A DNA stretch of 64,000 nucleotides from Oscillibacter sp. (lineage in GTDB: Bacteria; Bacillota; Clostridia; Oscillospirales; Oscillospiraceae): NCBI GenBank assembly GCA_017482345.1, contig JAFUNB010000001.1, forward strand, positions 1-64,000. The letters run 5' to 3'. Shown piece after piece: positions 17,381 to 25,497 of the stretch. The position numbers were made by a program, and so were the translations under genes. How positions within the stretch are numbered: position 1 is the stretch's first letter; each line of letters begins with the position of its first letter. Below the pieces are notes generated by a model. The model was not told the origin of the DNA, ran no database searches, and saw only the letters and a list, made by a program, of their open reading frames with translations.

Positions 17381-17404
17381 TATTAGAACAGATATTAGAA
17401 CATT
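17381..17404. repeat. Right candidate integrase arm-type site
   Basis: Two TATTAGAAC copies with the same 12-base spacing as at 14180, same orientation, about 66 bases inside the right att repeat. Confidence 0.65.
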
Positions 17405-17435
17405 CACAGGAAATGGAAATTTCATAGGAAATACG

Positions 17436-17468
17436 AAAAACCCGCAATCCTTACGGACTGCGGGTTTT
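17436..17468 (-). terminator. Element-supplied terminator for tRNA-Ser
   Basis: Hairpin around CCCGCA(g)TCC / GGA(t)TGCGGG with T-run on the minus strand, directly behind the restored tRNA 3' end. Confidence 0.85.
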
Positions 17469-17469
17469 C

Positions 17470-17528
17470 TGGCGGAGAAGGAGGGATTCGAACCCTCGAG
17501 ACCCTTTAGGAGCCTACATGATTTCCAA
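17470..17528. repeat. Right attachment site inside tRNA-Ser (59 bp)
   Basis: Identical to 14040-14098. Ends within the anticodon loop, so the crossover lies somewhere between the anticodon and the CCA end. Confidence 0.92.
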
Positions 17529-17561
17529 TCATGCGCCCTCGACCAACTAGGCGACTTCTCC
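17470..17561 (-). tRNA. tRNA-Ser (anticodon GGA)
   Basis: 92 bases including an encoded CCA. The acceptor stem GGAGAAG pairs with CTTCTCC; the T-arm contains GGTTCGAATCC; the anticodon stem CATGA/TCATG encloses TTGGAAA, giving anticodon GGA (codon UCC). The long variable arm is diagnostic of serine. The 3' 59 bases are the right att repeat, so the present gene is a hybrid of chromosomal 5' half and element 3' half with unchanged sequence. Confidence 0.96.
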
Positions 17562-17645
17562 ATGTGAAATTGTGTGCTGCCAAATCGAGACAGCGTTGTT
17601 ATTATAACAAATTCTCGAATAATGTCAACCCCTAATTTTTATTTT

Positions 17646-17683
17646 TTTAAAAAATATCCGGAGAGCCTGCGCCCTCCGGATAT
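17646..17683 (-). terminator. Terminator of the small glycine-zipper gene
   Basis: Perfect hairpin ATATCCGGAG / CTCCGGATAT, followed on the minus strand by a T-run. Confidence 0.85.
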
Positions 17684-17690
17684 CTGCGCC

Positions 17691-17870
17691 TCAGCGCATT
17701 TCGGAAACAATGTTGTCCACGGCCTGATCCACGGCGATGCCCAACTTCTGAATGCTCTTCCCAACGGGGGTTTTCATGGTCTGCTTGCCGCTGGGCACCA
17801 TCATTCCCAGTGCGGCTCCGGCCACCAGACCGGCGCCCATACCGACCCAAAATCCGGTACACATATTCAT
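17691..17870 (-). CDS. Small membrane-associated protein, YtxH-like
   Basis: 59 residues, beginning MNMCTGFWVGMGAGLVAGAA. The N-terminal half is one glycine-rich hydrophobic helix with GxxxG-type spacing (glycine-zipper look); the C-terminal half is an amphipathic tail (GKSIQKLGIAVDQAVDNI). AAGGAG lies nine bases before the ATG and a strong terminator follows. This resembles the small YtxH/DUF-type envelope proteins of Firmicutes, but the match is by pattern only and no function can be assigned. A longer frame overlapping it on the same strand has no such features. Confidence 0.7.
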   Translation of the reverse strand: MNMCTGFWVGMGAGLVAGAALGMMVPSGKQTMKTPVGKSIQKLGIAVDQAVDNIVSEMR

Positions 17871-17937
17871 CGTCAGTCACTCCTTTTCGGTCTGGCAGTA
17901 GTATGTCCCCGCGGCGGCGAAAAAACCGGAAGGCGGT

Positions 17938-17966
17938 TTGCCAAACAATAGATTCTGCGGTATAAT
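17938..17966 (+). promoter_or_regulatory. Sigma-A promoter of the phosphatase-GNAT gene
   Basis: TTGCCA (17938-17943), 17-base spacer, consensus TATAAT (17961-17966), 35 bases before the start codon. Confidence 0.75.
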
Positions 17967-18001
17967 CCGGATGAATAGCATCAAACCGAGGAGAAAAACT
18001 T

Positions 18002-19090
18002 ATGACGAAGATCTATTTGGTCCGCCATGCAGAGGCGGAGGGAAATTTATATCGGATCGCCCAGGGTCAGGACAACAGCAATCTGACGGACCGGGGCTGG
18101 CGGCAGGTAGCGGCGGTGGAGCGCCGCTTTGCGGATATCCACGTTGACGCAGTCTATGCCAGCGACCTGTATCGCACCTGCGCCACGGCCAGCGCCATCT
18201 ATAAGCCCAAGGGCCTGCCGCTGCACCGGCGGAAGGACCTGCGGGAGATCTGCGTGGGCGCCTGGGAGCAGCGCACCTGGGGAGATATTGCCCGGGAGGA
18301 TGAAGAGCAGATGCTCAACTTCAGCGTTCACCCGGACCGCTGGTTCGTGGAGGGCGCCGAGTCCCCTCAGGCGGTGACGGAGCGCGTTCTGGCGGCGGCC
18401 CGGGAGATCGCGGCGGCCAACGAGGGTAAGACGGTGGCCCTGGTGTCCCACGGCTATGCCATCCGGCTGCTGCTGGCGGCTCTGCAGGGCATCGCGCTGG
18501 CGGATCTGGCTAAGACGCCGGTGGCGGACAACACCGCTGTGTCCCTGATCGAGTGCGAAAACGGCGAGATGCGGGTGGTGTTCCGGGACGACAGCAGCCA
18601 CCTGAAAACGCCGGAGTATCTGGCGGGCGAAAAGGTCCTCCTCCGGGCCAGCGCACTGGAGGTTGGTCTGTATTTCCGGCCGCTGTGGCTGGAGGAACAG
18701 GCAGAGGACTTTGTTACCTTTATGGAGGAGATCTGGCGGGAGACCGGTCGGGCGACGGTCTTTGACCGGGAACGGCTGCTGGCGGACGCGGAAAGCCGGG
18801 TCACGCTGGTAGGCTTCCTGCAGGATGAGTTTGTGGGCATTGTGCAGATGCTTCCCGAGGAGGGCTGGCTGTCTCTGGTGTGCGTTAAAGAGGAGGCCCG
18901 GAAGAAGGGCTTTGGCGCGCAGCTGATCGGTCAGGCCGTGCTGGCGTCCCGCCATGCCGGCAGCGGTGTGCTGCGGGCGCCCCGGGGCAGCGGTGAAAAA
19001 TTCTTCGCCGACTACGGCTTTTATCCGGCGGAAGACGGTGCGGTGCTGGAAAAGTCCATCGCCTTCGATCCGGAGTTTTTGAGTGAATAA
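18002..19090 (+). CDS. Histidine phosphatase fused to a GNAT acetyltransferase
   Basis: 362 residues in two parts. Residues 1-200 are a histidine-phosphatase (phosphoglycerate-mutase-like) domain: the phospho-accepting His in LVRHAEAEGN, DRGWRQ, and the second catalytic His in VSHGYAIRLLL. Residues about 210-360 look like an N-acetyltransferase: a beta-alpha fold with VKEEARKKGFGAQLIGQAV as the acetyl-CoA loop and a YGFYP end motif. GAGGAG precedes the ATG. The first domain resembles CobC/GpmB-type phosphatases. The fusion suggests two steps on one small substrate or a modified protein; the substrate is unknown. Confidence 0.82.
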   Translation: MTKIYLVRHAEAEGNLYRIAQGQDNSNLTDRGWRQVAAVERRFADIHVDAVYASDLYRTCATASAIYKPKGLPLHRRKDLREICVGAWEQRTWGDIAREDEEQMLNFSVHPDRWFVEGAESPQAVTERVLAAAREIAAANEGKTVALVSHGYAIRLLLAALQGIALADLAKTPVADNTAVSLIECENGEMRVVFRDDSSHLKTPEYLAGEKVLLRASALEVGLYFRPLWLEEQAEDFVTFMEEIWRETGRATVFDRERLLADAESRVTLVGFLQDEFVGIVQMLPEEGWLSLVCVKEEARKKGFGAQLIGQAVLASRHAGSGVLRAPRGSGEKFFADYGFYPAEDGAVLEKSIAFDPEFLSE

Positions 19091-19093
19091 GAA

Positions 19094-19122
19094 AAGACGC
19101 TGCCGTCGGCAGCGCCTTTTTT
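19094..19122. terminator. Bidirectional terminator
   Basis: Hairpin CGCTGCC / GGCAGCG with A-run before and T-run after, between two convergent genes. Confidence 0.85.
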
Positions 19123-19729
19123 ACAGCTCTTTGATGAGATCCCGCACCAGACGGGCGGTCATGCCCCATACGGCGTGGCCCTGCCAGTACCAGATGGGGA
19201 TATCCACGCGGCCACGGTTCCAGCGGTAATCCCGGGGGATGCCCACGGCTTCATAGGGAAAGTCCTCGCTGATCTGCGGCAGGAGATCGTAGGCCCAGGC
19301 CTGAGGCGGCGTATCCCGGAAGAAGGACAGCGGGGCGGTGAACACCTCGGCTACCTCGTCGGGAGAGGCCTTCATGGCGGCAAAGCCGGCGGCAGACACC
19401 AAGCCCAGCACCGGGCGCAGCAGGAAGCCGGACTGGTTGCAAATGAAGTCCGGCGTGCCCAGCAGTGTGATCTCCCCCGGCGGGATGGACAGCTCCTCAA
19501 AGGTCTCCCGCAGGGCGCAGTCGGTGATGCTCTCACCCGGTTCCATGCGGCCGCCGGGGAAGCAGACCTCGCCGGGCTGGCTGAGATTGTTGGCCCGGAC
19601 CTCGAAAATCAGGTGCAGGCCGTCCGGCTGCTCCACCAGCGGACACAGCACGGCACAGCGAAAGCGGGCGCCCAGCAGATCCGGCTCATAGCCGTCAAAA
19701 CGGCGGCGCAGATGATCCAATTCATTCAT
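19121..19729 (-). CDS. Nudix hydrolase, CoA-pyrophosphatase type
   Basis: 202 residues. Complete Nudix box from GGRMEPGESITDCALRE through the TFEELSI end, with the metal-binding REx2EE glutamates. The surrounding PQPGEVCFPGG-like context (here NNLSQPGEVCFPGGR) is that of the NudL/YeaB CoA-diphosphatase subgroup, which trims coenzyme A to phosphopantetheine. Its ATG overlaps the stop of the upstream lipid kinase (ATGA), so the two are translationally coupled. Exact substrate is inference from subgroup. Confidence 0.87.
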   Translation of the reverse strand: MNELDHLRRRFDGYEPDLLGARFRCAVLCPLVEQPDGLHLIFEVRANNLSQPGEVCFPGGRMEPGESITDCALRETFEELSIPPGEITLLGTPDFICNQSGFLLRPVLGLVSAAGFAAMKASPDEVAEVFTAPLSFFRDTPPQAWAYDLLPQISEDFPYEAVGIPRDYRWNRGRVDIPIWYWQGHAVWGMTARLVRDLIKEL

Positions 19730-20613
19730 AACAGCATCCTCAAAGCCTTCTGATGATTGATGATGTTTATTTCGGGGACTGCGGGGGCATACTCTCCGTC
19801 CAGCGACCAGGGGATCTGCTCATCGGTCTCCACATGGATGGAGGACACATGGCGGAACACAAGACCCTGGCTGTCATACTGCTGGTTCAGCAGCGCCAGC
19901 ACCAGACTTTGCAGCTCAGCGGCGGTTTTGGGATTGGGAATGAGCAGAAGCTCGAACTTGCCGTCGTCCAGCACCACCCGTTCCGGGTCCAGCTTCATCA
20001 AGCCGCCGATGGAGGTGGAGTTGCACACGGCGCCGAACAGATACTCGCCGTCCAGCTGTTCTCCATCCGCGGTGATGCGCAGGCGGTAGGGGCGCAACGA
20101 ATCCAGATCCTTCATGCCCTCCAGAATATAGGCCAGGTGGCCCAGTGCGTTTTTGGCGCTCTGGGGCGCGGAGTAGGAGCTTTTGGCAAAGGCGCCGAAG
20201 GAGGCCACATACACGAAGCTGCGCTCGTTCCATTGGCCGATGTCCAGTGCCCGGGGCAGACTCCGGACGATGGAGATGGCAGCTGTGACCGGATTGTTGG
20301 ACAGCTGCAGGCAAGAGGCGAAATCGTTGGTGCTGCCTTGGGGCAGATAGCCCAGCAGCGGCGGATTCTCCAGTTGCATCAATCCGGCAATGGCCTCGTT
20401 CAGGGTACCGTCACCGCCGGCGGCCACGATGAGGTCGTATTGCCCACCCACCCGGGCCACTGTTTCGATGGCGTCCCGGGGTGCGGTGGTTTTATGGACG
20501 GAGATGAGATATCCCGCTTCGGAAAATACAGATATGGCGTCAAACAGCGGGCTGCGGGACTTATTCCGGCCGGCTCGGGGATTGACGATGAGAAGAAGCT
20601 TTTTCTGGGTCAT
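19726..20613 (-). CDS. Diacylglycerol/lipid kinase family protein (YegS/DgkB-like)
   Basis: 295 residues from the ATG at 20613 (AGGAGG nine bases upstream; the longer frame to 20703 has no ribosome site). The N-terminus KLLLIVNPRAGRNKS and the nucleotide loop AAGGDGTLNEAIAGL are the diagnostic DAGK catalytic motifs; a later GSTNDFA motif is also present. It phosphorylates a lipid alcohol, probably diacylglycerol, on the inner membrane face. First gene of a two-gene operon with the Nudix hydrolase. Confidence 0.9.
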   Translation of the reverse strand: MTQKKLLLIVNPRAGRNKSRSPLFDAISVFSEAGYLISVHKTTAPRDAIETVARVGGQYDLIVAAGGDGTLNEAIAGLMQLENPPLLGYLPQGSTNDFASCLQLSNNPVTAAISIVRSLPRALDIGQWNERSFVYVASFGAFAKSSYSAPQSAKNALGHLAYILEGMKDLDSLRPYRLRITADGEQLDGEYLFGAVCNSTSIGGLMKLDPERVVLDDGKFELLLIPNPKTAAELQSLVLALLNQQYDSQGLVFRHVSSIHVETDEQIPWSLDGEYAPAVPEINIINHQKALRMLL

Positions 20614-20685
20614 AAAGCGCCTCCTGAAATCAGACACATGACGTAAATTTTGTGTGAAAGTCAGTATATCACAGGGGAACGAGGA

Positions 20686-20714
20686 TTGCAATTCCGGGGA
20701 CAAGCGTGTAGAAT
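20686..20714 (+). promoter_or_regulatory. Sigma-A promoter of the AI-2E family gene
   Basis: TTGCAA (20686-20691), 17-base spacer, TAGAAT (20709-20714), 27 bases before the start codon. Confidence 0.65.
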
Positions 20715-20740
20715 GAGACTATTAAACAAGGGGGTGCGGC

Positions 20741-21952
20741 ATGAAGCAGAAAGGCGGATATGTAAGACTTGGCATCATCGTATTTTTCACGGTCAGTGCC
20801 ATTCTGCTGTTTTATGATACTCTGTTTGGCAGTCATTTTTTACTGAATTTGCTCAGACAATTCGTGGATGCGCTGAAACCGGTTCTGTACGGCGCGTTCA
20901 TGGCGTATCTGCTGGCCCCGGTGGTCAATTTCTTTGAGCGGACGCCCTCCGCGGTGGAAGCCCGCAAACAGGGCAGACGGGCATCCATGGGTCTGCGAGT
21001 GATCAGTATCCTGCTGACCTGGGCTATCATCGGCGTGTTGCTGTATCTGCTGGGTTCCGTGCTGGTGCCGGAGCTGTATAAGAGCATCCAGCAGCTGGTA
21101 GCCAATGTGGAAACCTATTATTATACGATCAGCGGCTGGATCACCCATCTGCTGGAGAACAATCCCACCCTGGCCGCATGGGTCAGCACCCAGATGAACT
21201 CCATGTATATCAAGGCGGAGAACTGGGTCACCGGCGGCCTGCTGAGCCAGGCCACCATACTGGTGAGCGTTCTGTCCGGCAGCATTTTCGGCATCATCGG
21301 CTTTTTCGGTGAGCTGCTGGTGGGCGCCATCGTGTCCGTCTATTTCCTGGCGACCAAAGAGGTCATGGCTGCGCAGGCCCGAAAGGTGACCTGCAGCCTG
21401 TTTACCAGTGATCGGGTGTATTGGATCATGCGGGGCGCCCGCAAGATGGACTTTATTTTCTCTGGCTTTGTCCGCGGTAAACTGCTGGATTCCCTCATCA
21501 TCGGCATCCTGTGCTTTATCGGCTGCTCGGCGCTGAAGTTCCCGTATACGCCGCTGGTGTCCGTCATCGTAGGCGTTACCAACGTCATCCCCTTCTTTGG
21601 CCCCTTCCTGGGTGCCATCCCCAGTACGTTCCTCATTTTGCTGGCGTCTCCCATCGATGCGCTTTACTTCGTTCTCTTTGTTCTGGCGCTGCAGCAGCTG
21701 GACGGCAATGTCATTGGCCCCAAGATCCTGGGCGACAAGACCGGCCTTTCCAGCCTCTGGGTCATCGCCGCGATCCTGGTGGGCGGCAGCTTCTTCGGCG
21801 TGATCGGCATGTTCTTCGGCGTTCCCGTGTTTGCCTGCGTCTATAATGTGGTCACCTTCTATGTGGAGAGCCGACTGAGCAAGAAGGATCTCCCTGTGGA
21901 GACGGAGGCTTATATGGCGGGCAAGCCGGAGGGCTACGGAGAAAAGAACTGA
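20741..21952 (+). CDS. AI-2E-family (PerM-like) transporter
   Basis: 403 residues with about eight hydrophobic segments. The central long amphipathic region (residues 95-160), then the family core FVRGKLLDSLIIGILCFIG and a late stretch VTNVIPFFGPFLGAIPS followed by QQLDGNVIGPKILGDKTGL, are standard for this family. Members are implicated in autoinducer-2 export, Na+/H+ exchange or other small-molecule export; the sequence cannot decide. GGGGG precedes the ATG by a few bases. Monocistronic, with its own terminator. Confidence 0.88.
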   Translation: MKQKGGYVRLGIIVFFTVSAILLFYDTLFGSHFLLNLLRQFVDALKPVLYGAFMAYLLAPVVNFFERTPSAVEARKQGRRASMGLRVISILLTWAIIGVLLYLLGSVLVPELYKSIQQLVANVETYYYTISGWITHLLENNPTLAAWVSTQMNSMYIKAENWVTGGLLSQATILVSVLSGSIFGIIGFFGELLVGAIVSVYFLATKEVMAAQARKVTCSLFTSDRVYWIMRGARKMDFIFSGFVRGKLLDSLIIGILCFIGCSALKFPYTPLVSVIVGVTNVIPFFGPFLGAIPSTFLILLASPIDALYFVLFVLALQQLDGNVIGPKILGDKTGLSSLWVIAAILVGGSFFGVIGMFFGVPVFACVYNVVTFYVESRLSKKDLPVETEAYMAGKPEGYGEKN

Positions 21953-22022
21953 ATTTCGGGCAAAATATTCTGGAAAAATCGGGAAAAGCCTTGCAATCAG
22001 CACTCATATCGTGTACAATACA

Positions 22023-22076
22023 GCCTTGCGAGATGTTTGTTATAAAAATAACGACCCGCTCGCAAGGCTCTTTTTT
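22023..22076 (+). terminator. Terminator of the AI-2E family gene
   Basis: 10-bp arms GCCTTGCGAG / CTCGCAAGGC with a 26-base loop (which holds its own small GTTAT/ATAAC hairpin), followed by TTTTTT. Confidence 0.85.
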
Positions 22077-22168
22077 ACAATTGAATCAGGAGCTCAGTTT
22101 ATTTCTGTCCGGGCGGACAGCATCCGCCCAACACTGACCCGAAGCGGCAGTGATGCAAAGGAGAAGAC

Positions 22169-23692
22169 ATGAAAAAGAAACTACTGGCAATCCTTCTTCT
22201 GGGAAGCCTCCTGGGCGCCGTACTCACCGGTTGCGGAGACGGCAGCGCAGAGCAGGTCACGGAAGACCGGAGCGCAGCCAACGAGCTTGTCGTTGGTATC
22301 GCACAGGACCTGGATAACAGTCTTGACCCCCACGTTGTGGTGGCGGCAGGAACCAAGGAAGTCATGTTCAATGTGTTTGAGGGTTTGATGAAGCCCACTT
22401 CTACTGGTGATTTGATTCCCGCTGTCGCCGAAGACTACACCGTCTCCGATGACCATTTGACCTATACCTTCACCCTGCGTGAGGGCGTGAAGTTCCACAA
22501 TGGTGATACGGTGGCAGCAGAGGATGTTGTATATTCCATCGCTCGCTGCGCCGGCCTCAACGGTAGTGAACCGTTGGTGGAGGCGCTTTCTGTTGTCACG
22601 GACGTGAAAGCTGTGGACGAGCGCACTGTGGCAATCACCATCGCCGAGCCCAGCAACGAGTTCATTTCCTATATGACCACCGCCATTCTGCCTGCCGACT
22701 ATGACCGGCAGGATACCGCTCCCGTGGGTACCGGTCCCTTCAAGTTTGTCTCCCGTGCTGCTCAGGACAACATCGTTCTGGAGAAGTTTGACGAGTATTG
22801 GGGCACTCCCGTCTATCTGGACAAGGTGACCTTCAAGATCATCGAGAACGCCGACAGCCTGGTCATGAGCCTGCAGAGCGGCGCCATCGACCTGTGCGCG
22901 CACCTGACCAGTACCCAGATCGATCAGCTGGGTGATGATTTCAACGTTGCCGAGGGCACCATGAATCTGGTGCAGGCCATGTATCTGAACAACGCCGTGG
23001 CTCCTTTCGACGATATCCGTGTCCGTCAGGCTCTGTGCTACGCCGTGGACAAGCAGGGCGTTCTGGACATCGCCTTTGACGGCTACGGCAGCCCCATCGG
23101 CACCAGCATCTATCCCGCCTTCGGCAAGTACTTCGATGAGAGCCTCATCGACTACTACCCCCACAACGTGGAGAAGGCCAAGAGCCTGCTGGCCGAGGCC
23201 GGCTATCCCGATGGCTTTACCATGAGCATCACCGTTCCCTCCAACTATCAGCCCCACATCGACACCGCCCAGGTGCTGGTGGAGCAGCTGCGCGCCGTGG
23301 GCGTGGAGGCCAAGATCGAGCTGGTGGAGTGGGGTACCTGGGTGGAGGAGGCCTATGTGGGCCGCAACTTCCAGTCCACCGTCGTGGGTGTGGACGCCTC
23401 CAACATGACGGCCCGCGCCCTGCTGGAGCGCTTTACCTCCGCCTACGGCAAGAACTTCATCAACTACAACAGCGCCGAGTATGACGCCCTGTTTGAGCAG
23501 GCTCTCGCCACTTATGACGACGCCGCCCAGACGGAGCTGTACAAGGCCATGGCAGCGGATCTGACCAAGAACGCCGCCAACGTCTATATCCAGGATCTGG
23601 CCGATCTGGTGGCCGTCCGCAAGGGCGTGGAAGGCCTGAACTTCTACCCCATCTACGTGCTGGACCTGTCCACGGTCCGCTACGCTGACTAA
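22169..23692 (+). CDS. Peptide/nickel-type ABC transporter substrate-binding lipoprotein
   Basis: 507 residues, SBP family 5. Signal peptide MKKKLLAILLLGSLLGAVLT with lipobox LTGC anchors it outside the membrane. The family motif VKFHNGDTVAAEDVVYSI lies near residues 108-125. It should capture oligopeptides, a metal chelate or a related ligand and deliver it to the two permeases downstream. AAAGGAG precedes the ATG. A small GGGCGGA/TCCGCCC hairpin (22111-22129) lies in the leader. First gene of a six-gene run. Ligand undetermined. Confidence 0.93.
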   Translation: MKKKLLAILLLGSLLGAVLTGCGDGSAEQVTEDRSAANELVVGIAQDLDNSLDPHVVVAAGTKEVMFNVFEGLMKPTSTGDLIPAVAEDYTVSDDHLTYTFTLREGVKFHNGDTVAAEDVVYSIARCAGLNGSEPLVEALSVVTDVKAVDERTVAITIAEPSNEFISYMTTAILPADYDRQDTAPVGTGPFKFVSRAAQDNIVLEKFDEYWGTPVYLDKVTFKIIENADSLVMSLQSGAIDLCAHLTSTQIDQLGDDFNVAEGTMNLVQAMYLNNAVAPFDDIRVRQALCYAVDKQGVLDIAFDGYGSPIGTSIYPAFGKYFDESLIDYYPHNVEKAKSLLAEAGYPDGFTMSITVPSNYQPHIDTAQVLVEQLRAVGVEAKIELVEWGTWVEEAYVGRNFQSTVVGVDASNMTARALLERFTSAYGKNFINYNSAEYDALFEQALATYDDAAQTELYKAMAADLTKNAANVYIQDLADLVAVRKGVEGLNFYPIYVLDLSTVRYAD

Positions 23693-23743
23693 TATGACAA
23701 GCGGCAAGTGGATTGCCGCTGACCCGGAAGGGAGATGAGAACC

Positions 23744-24694
23744 ATGAAATACGCAGCCCGACGCATCGCCATGCTGCTTTTGACCATGGTGATCGTCTCT
23801 CTTTTGGCGTTTGTGGCCTTTGATATTATTTCCGGCGACCCGGCGACTGCCATGCTGGGTACCCAGGCAACTCCCGAAAAGATCGAAGCGCTGCGGGAAG
23901 AGATGGGCCTGAACCGTCCTCTTGTGGTGCGCTACGGCGAATGGCTGCTGGGCTTCTTTACCGGCAATCTGGGCACCTCCTACAGCTACAAGCTGCCGGT
24001 GTGGCAGCTAATCGCCCCCAAGGTGGGCATTACCCTGTGCCTGAGCGTGATCAGCTTCCTGCTGATCGTGGTCATCTCCATTCCGCTGGGCGTCCGCTCC
24101 GCCCGTTATGCCGGCGGACGGCTGGACGGCGCGGGTACCGCCATCAACCAGCTGGGCATGGCTGTGCCGCCCTTCTTCACCGGCATCCTGCTGACCTGGC
24201 TGTTCAGCACCACGCTCCACTGGTTCATTCACGGCCAGTTCCCGGAGCTGACGAAAAACCCCGCAGGCGCCCTGAAATACCTGCTGTTTGCCTCTGTGTC
24301 CATCGCCATCCCCCGCGTGGCCATGACGGTGCGTATGCTGAAGAGCACCATTCTGGGCGAGATGCAGAAGAACTATGTCCGCACCGCCATCTCCCGCGGC
24401 AACGACCGTAAGGGCGTGCTGTACCGCCACGTGCTGAAAAACGCCCTGGTGCCTGTGGTCACCTTCCTGGCCCAGACCATGGCGGAGATTGTGGCCGGCG
24501 GCATCGTGGTGGAGCAGGTGTTTGCCATCCCCGGTCTGGGCCGCCTGCTGGTGGCATCCATCGCCAACCGGGACTATCCGGTGGTGCAGGCCATCGTGGT
24601 TATTCTGGCCTTCTGGGTGGTTCTGGCCGGCACCATCGCCGACCTGATCAACCAGCAGATTGACCCCCGACTGCAGCTGGGAGGTGACGCATGA
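23744..24694 (+). CDS. Peptide/nickel ABC transporter permease (DppB-type)
   Basis: 316 residues from the ATG at 23744, with GGGAG nine bases upstream; the ATG at 23735 lies on top of that site and is less likely. Six membrane segments. The family N-terminal pattern (RRIAMLLLTMVIVSLLAF) and the coupling EAA-like loop RTAISRGNDRKGVLYRHVLK are visible. Forms the pore with the next permease. Its stop overlaps the next start (ATGA), showing tight operon structure. Confidence 0.92.
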   Translation: MKYAARRIAMLLLTMVIVSLLAFVAFDIISGDPATAMLGTQATPEKIEALREEMGLNRPLVVRYGEWLLGFFTGNLGTSYSYKLPVWQLIAPKVGITLCLSVISFLLIVVISIPLGVRSARYAGGRLDGAGTAINQLGMAVPPFFTGILLTWLFSTTLHWFIHGQFPELTKNPAGALKYLLFASVSIAIPRVAMTVRMLKSTILGEMQKNYVRTAISRGNDRKGVLYRHVLKNALVPVVTFLAQTMAEIVAGGIVVEQVFAIPGLGRLLVASIANRDYPVVQAIVVILAFWVVLAGTIADLINQQIDPRLQLGGDA

Positions 24695-25497
24695 AGCATC
24701 TGAACGGCTACTTAAAGACCGGCCTGATCCTGACCGGTTTCCTGACGGTGTTCATCGTCCTGGGCTTCTTCTGGACGCCCTATGACCCCACCGCCATGGA
24801 CGCGAAGAAGTTCCTGGCTCCTTCCCTCCAGCATCTGATGGGCACGGACAACTTTGGCCGTGACATTTTCAGCCGCGTCCTGAAGGGCGCTGGTACTACC
24901 TTCGGCATCGCTGTGGCTACCGTGGCCATCGGCGCTGTGCTGGGCACCCTTGTAGGCGCCCTGACAGGCTTTTTCGGCGGCATTGTGGACGATGTCCTCA
25001 TGCGGATTAACGATGCCCTGACCGCTTTCCCCAGCATCCTGCTGGCGCTGGTCATCATCTCTCTGCTGGGCCCCGGCAAGAAGTATAATGTGGTGCTGGC
25101 TCTGGGCGCGGTGTTCGTTCCCAGCTTTGCCCGCGTCACCCGCACGGCCTTTGCCGGCCTCCGGGACGTGAACTATGTTAAGAGCGCCCGCCTCATGGGC
25201 GCCAGCAATTCCCGCATCCTGTGGGTCCATATCCTGCCCAATACCATGAATGTGCTGCTGCCTGCCCTCACCATCGGCTTCAACAACGCCGTGCTGGCAG
25301 AGGCCTCCATGAGTTATCTGGGCATCGGCGTGACGCCGCCGGACGCGTCTCTGGGCTATATGCTGTCCGAGGCCCAGAGCATGCTGACCCGCGCGCCCTG
25401 GTACGCGCTCAGCACCGGCCTGACCATCATTCTTCTGGTATTCGGCGTGGGCCTCATCGGTGAGGGCCTGCAGCGCCGCAGCGGGGAGGTGTCCTGA
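24691..25497 (+). CDS. Peptide/nickel ABC transporter permease (DppC-type)
   Basis: 268 residues, six membrane segments. The start of the fold shows LMGTDNFGRDIFSRVLKG, the well-conserved DppC/OppC signature, and the coupling loop is SARLMGASNSRILWVHILPN. Starts within the preceding stop codon (ATGA) and ends overlapping the following ATPase start. Confidence 0.92.
   Translation: MKHLNGYLKTGLILTGFLTVFIVLGFFWTPYDPTAMDAKKFLAPSLQHLMGTDNFGRDIFSRVLKGAGTTFGIAVATVAIGAVLGTLVGALTGFFGGIVDDVLMRINDALTAFPSILLALVIISLLGPGKKYNVVLALGAVFVPSFARVTRTAFAGLRDVNYVKSARLMGASNSRILWVHILPNTMNVLLPALTIGFNNAVLAEASMSYLGIGVTPPDASLGYMLSEAQSMLTRAPWYALSTGLTIILLVFGVGLIGEGLQRRSGEVS

Larger units (their letters stand above)
14040..17528. 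mobile_element. Small integrative element in tRNA-Ser(GGA)
   Basis: About 3.4 kb bounded by 59-bp direct repeats made of the tRNA-Ser 3' portion. In order it holds an XRE repressor (-), a non-coding region with two strong inverted repeats, an HUH replication protein, an excisionase-type protein and a tyrosine integrase (+), then a GC-rich structured region. It is visibly AT-richer than the flanks. The tRNA is restored because the element carries a matching 3' end plus its own terminator. There is no conjugation or capsid gene, so transfer must rely on helpers, or the element is a phage/plasmid satellite. Boundaries are firm; its class is inference. Confidence 0.9.

Noticed and set aside
17647..17880. 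77-codon minus-strand frame
   Set aside because: Overlaps the 59-residue glycine-zipper gene in another frame. Its own start lacks a proper ribosome site and its composition (Arg/Gly-rich) is typical of a shadow.
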